From Mesorhizobium qingshengii (GTDB lineage Bacteria; Pseudomonadota; Alphaproteobacteria; Rhizobiales; Rhizobiaceae), in contig NZ_FMXM01000019.1 in assembly GCF_900103325.1 (NCBI RefSeq), forward strand, positions 86,006-150,005: 64,000 nt of DNA, written 5' to 3'. Below are positions 62,194-64,000 of this stretch, in pieces. The number at the start of each line of letters is the position of its first letter. Positions within the stretch are counted from its first letter, which is position 1. The notes beneath the pieces are model-generated. The model had not been told where the DNA came from. It saw nothing but the letters and a program-made list of their open reading frames with translations, and made no database searches. A program made the translations under genes and the position numbers.

Positions 62194-62871
62194 ATGAAGA
62201 CTTATCTGGCGGAAGTTCTAGGCACATTTCTGTTGGTGTTCATCGGTACGGCTTCTGTGGTGACGGGCGGCTTCGGTGGAGCGCTGCCGCTTGGCCAGGA
62301 AGGCATCGGTCTGGCGTTCGGCATCGGCCTCATCGCGGCGGCCTATGCGATCGGTCCCATCTCGGGTGCGCATCTCAACCCGGCGGTGACGCTCGGTGTC
62401 TTCCTCGCCGGCCGACTGCCGGCCAAGGACGTCATCCCCTACTGGATCGCGCAGATCATCGGCGCCATCCTCGCCTCGCTGGCACTGTGGATCATCGTCT
62501 CCGGCCAGGCTGGCGGACACACCGGCGGCTTCGGCGCCAATGGCTGGGACGACACGAAATGGGGTGTCAGCTCGGCGTTCCTGTGGGAACTGATCGGCAC
62601 CTTCACCTTCGTCACCGTGATCCTCGGCGTCACGGCTGAAAAGCACGCGACGGCGTTTGCCGGACTGGTGATCGGCCTGACGCTGGCTGGAATTCACTTC
62701 GCCATGATCCCGGTGACCGGCACATCGGTCAATCCGGCGCGGTCGATCGGCCCGGCTCTGTTTTCCGGAGGGGCCGCGATCAGCCAGCTCTGGCTGTTCA
62801 TCGTTGCCCCGTTGATCGGCGGCGCCATCGCCGGTGTCGTCGCCAAGGCACGTGTGTTCGAAAAGGACTGA
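62194..62871 (+). CDS. aqpZ: Aquaporin Z
   Basis: A 225-residue water channel with six membrane helices and the two NPA half-helices HLNPAVTLG and SVNPARSIG. The arginine after the second NPA belongs to the selectivity filter of water-specific channels. The ATG at 62194 has AGGAGAGG upstream; the longer frame from 62152 has no binding site. A clear terminator follows. Confidence 0.94.
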   Translation: MKTYLAEVLGTFLLVFIGTASVVTGGFGGALPLGQEGIGLAFGIGLIAAAYAIGPISGAHLNPAVTLGVFLAGRLPAKDVIPYWIAQIIGAILASLALWIIVSGQAGGHTGGFGANGWDDTKWGVSSAFLWELIGTFTFVTVILGVTAEKHATAFAGLVIGLTLAGIHFAMIPVTGTSVNPARSIGPALFSGGAAISQLWLFIVAPLIGGAIAGVVAKARVFEKD

Positions 62872-62895
62872 GCTTCGGAAGGCTGACCGTGGAAA

Positions 62896-62926
62896 GGCGC
62901 GGGCCAAACCCGCGCCCTTTTTCTTT
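62896..62926 (+). terminator. Rho-independent terminator of aqpZ
   Basis: GGCGCGGG (62896-62903) pairs with CCCGCGCC (62909-62916) and is followed by a T-run. The remaining bases to 63235 show no gene and probably carry the promoter of the next one. Confidence 0.85.
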
Positions 62927-63235
62927 GGTGGATACGAGAATTGCCGTTGGCTCACGCGAATAGAAACTGGCCGTCTGCCGCGATGGCAAGCTACGCCACC
63001 TGCTGACGACGCTTTTGCCGAACCGGACATTACCGGCGGCCCCGTTTGAGGGTCGCGGGTGCGCCCGGAACAGCCGACCGAACTATGCGCAAGACAGGCA
63101 CATCTTTCGCAGCTAATATTCCAGAGCTGCCGCCCCTTACGGCAACGTGGCTGGCGGCGGTATTTGGCTTATCGCCAAGGATGATGCTCGCAAGCTACTG
63201 ATATCACGGCTGTGGGCCTGAACCAGGGGGGGACA

Positions 63236-63838
63236 ATGGCGATAAGGGTAATCGGAACGGGCTTTGGCCGAACAGGAACGGATTCGATGCGCGAGGCGCT
63301 GACGATCCTGGGTTTCGGCCCCTGTCACCACATGTTCGAAGTCATGGCCAATGAACACCAGAAGCGGCTTTGGCGTGCGCTGGCGAAGGGCGCGGCACCA
63401 GACTGGAACCAGCTGTTTGCGGGCTACGCGTCCTGCATCGACTGGCCTTCGGCGCATTATTGGCGTGACCTGATTGAGTTCTATCCGGACGCCCGGGTTA
63501 TCCTGACATACCGATCGCCGGAAAGCTGGTGGGAAAGCTTCGAGAAGACGATCCTGCAGGGCATCAGCCAGAGCACGGATCAGGAATCGCTGGGTCTTGC
63601 CTTGATCTCCAGGCAAGTCTTCGACAGCCGGCCGCACGATCGCGCCAATGCCATGGCCGTATACGAAGCCAATGTAAGGGCGGTCATTGCGACAGTGCCG
63701 CCGGGTCGGCTTCTGGTCCACAATCTGGGCGACGGGTGGGAGCCGCTCTGCCTGCATCTTGGCGTGCCCGTACCGGACCAGCCGTATCCCAATCGCAACA
63801 ATACCAAGGACTTTCAGTCGGCTCTTGCACAGAACTAG
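63236..63838 (+). CDS. Sulfotransferase family protein
   Basis: A 200-residue P-loop protein of the sulfotransferase superfamily. The PAPS 5'-phosphosulfate loop is GTGFGRTGTDSMREAL at residues about 6-21, and ARVILTYRSPESWWES corresponds to the 3'-phosphate motif. It is short but similar to the stand-alone sulfotransferase-like proteins of proteobacteria; the acceptor is unknown. The ATG at 63236 follows GGGGGGG. Confidence 0.82.
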   Translation: MAIRVIGTGFGRTGTDSMREALTILGFGPCHHMFEVMANEHQKRLWRALAKGAAPDWNQLFAGYASCIDWPSAHYWRDLIEFYPDARVILTYRSPESWWESFEKTILQGISQSTDQESLGLALISRQVFDSRPHDRANAMAVYEANVRAVIATVPPGRLLVHNLGDGWEPLCLHLGVPVPDQPYPNRNNTKDFQSALAQN

Positions 63839-64000
63839 TCTGGCTGTCTGCAATGGGTCAGGTCACGGCGATATCCGCGACAACGCTCAGGAACCGGACT
63901 TGGCGGATTGTGTTGAAAAACTCAGGCTTGAAGCAGCTCTGAAGCACGGATTCAATCTCCTTGGCCAAGGAGATTGAGTCGATGATGGGCGAACCGACGG
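63839..64000. other. Right window edge, possible start of an insertion sequence
   Basis: The sequence near 63910 (TTGTGTTGAAAAACTC) and an open frame from ATG ATG GGC GAA at 63982 resemble the left end and first codons of a rhizobial transposase gene. Too little is seen to name a family. Confidence 0.3.

Noticed and set aside
63137..63853. 238-codon minus-strand frame over the sulfotransferase
   Set aside because: The plus strand has a P-loop and a strong ribosome binding site; the minus-strand protein has no motif.
1..64000. tRNA, rRNA and CRISPR features
   Set aside because: No cloverleaf-like gene, rRNA segment or regularly spaced repeat array was recognised by eye in either strand.

Overview
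The window is GC-rich, densely packed chromosomal DNA of an alphaproteobacterium, most likely a Mesorhizobium-type member of the Rhizobiales. The basis is codon usage, the split Tad/Cpa pilus locus with a CtrA-type box, a BiuH/AtzF cluster like that of rhizobia, and a decayed integrative element next to guaA. This is inference from recognised proteins, not from a database search. No tRNA, rRNA or CRISPR array was found.

Layout. 1-4011: a probable operon of a partial sugar-type epimerase, a PuuE-like deacetylase, an amidohydrolase lacking several usual metal ligands, and an SDR. 4117-7911: a Tat-exported nitroreductase-like protein, then coupled cbpA-cbpM and a putative ATP-grasp protein. 7912-13651: an AT-rich spacer, a TolC-type outer membrane protein, a diguanylate cyclase, and a truncated haemoglobin paired with an NsrR-like Rrf2 regulator. 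13737-25074: a sigma-54 activator convergent with a complete propane monooxygenase operon. That operon reads on the minus strand as prmA-prmB-prmC-prmD, amidohydrolase, DUF59 protein, GroEL-like chaperonin, zinc alcohol dehydrogenase. It has a near-perfect sigma-54 promoter at 25367-25383 and a possible activator site upstream. 25639-27780: a divergent, tightly packed four-gene operon that I cannot assign; it is my main candidate for an undescribed system. 27777-37033: a minus-strand operon for uptake and breakdown of biuret-like compounds (BMP-type ABC transporter, biuret hydrolase, a second cysteine hydrolase, a cupin, allophanate hydrolase), with a divergent GntR regulator and paired operators.

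37060-51082: a decayed nitroreductase copy, a small membrane protein, then the Tad/Cpa pilus locus as two divergent operons. The minus operon runs flp-cpaB-cpaC-lipoprotein-tadG-tadE-tadE-cpaE, followed by an L,D-transpeptidase and a coiled-coil membrane protein. The plus operon is cpaF-tadB-tadC-tadD-cpaA. A CtrA box sits in front of flp. 51083-56170: a gene graveyard between cpaA and guaA, with two intact membrane-protein genes, a second partial cpaA, fragments of an azoreductase, a metallo-beta-lactamase-fold protein and a serine recombinase, and an integrase gene broken by an inserted tyrosine recombinase. It looks like the scar of an element integrated at the 3' end of guaA. 56171-64000: ordinary chromosomal genes (guaA, MarR regulator, nucleosidase, thioesterase, TspO, RsmB-like methyltransferase, aqpZ, sulfotransferase), and possibly the start of an insertion sequence at the right edge.

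How the parts work together. The monooxygenase operon encodes oxidation of a small alkane or similar substrate to an alcohol, the next dehydrogenase, and a dedicated chaperonin, all apparently driven by sigma-54 RNA polymerase and the AcoR-type activator. The biuret operon would release ammonia from biuret or triuret as a nitrogen source. The Tad operons would build an adhesive pilus under cell-cycle control.
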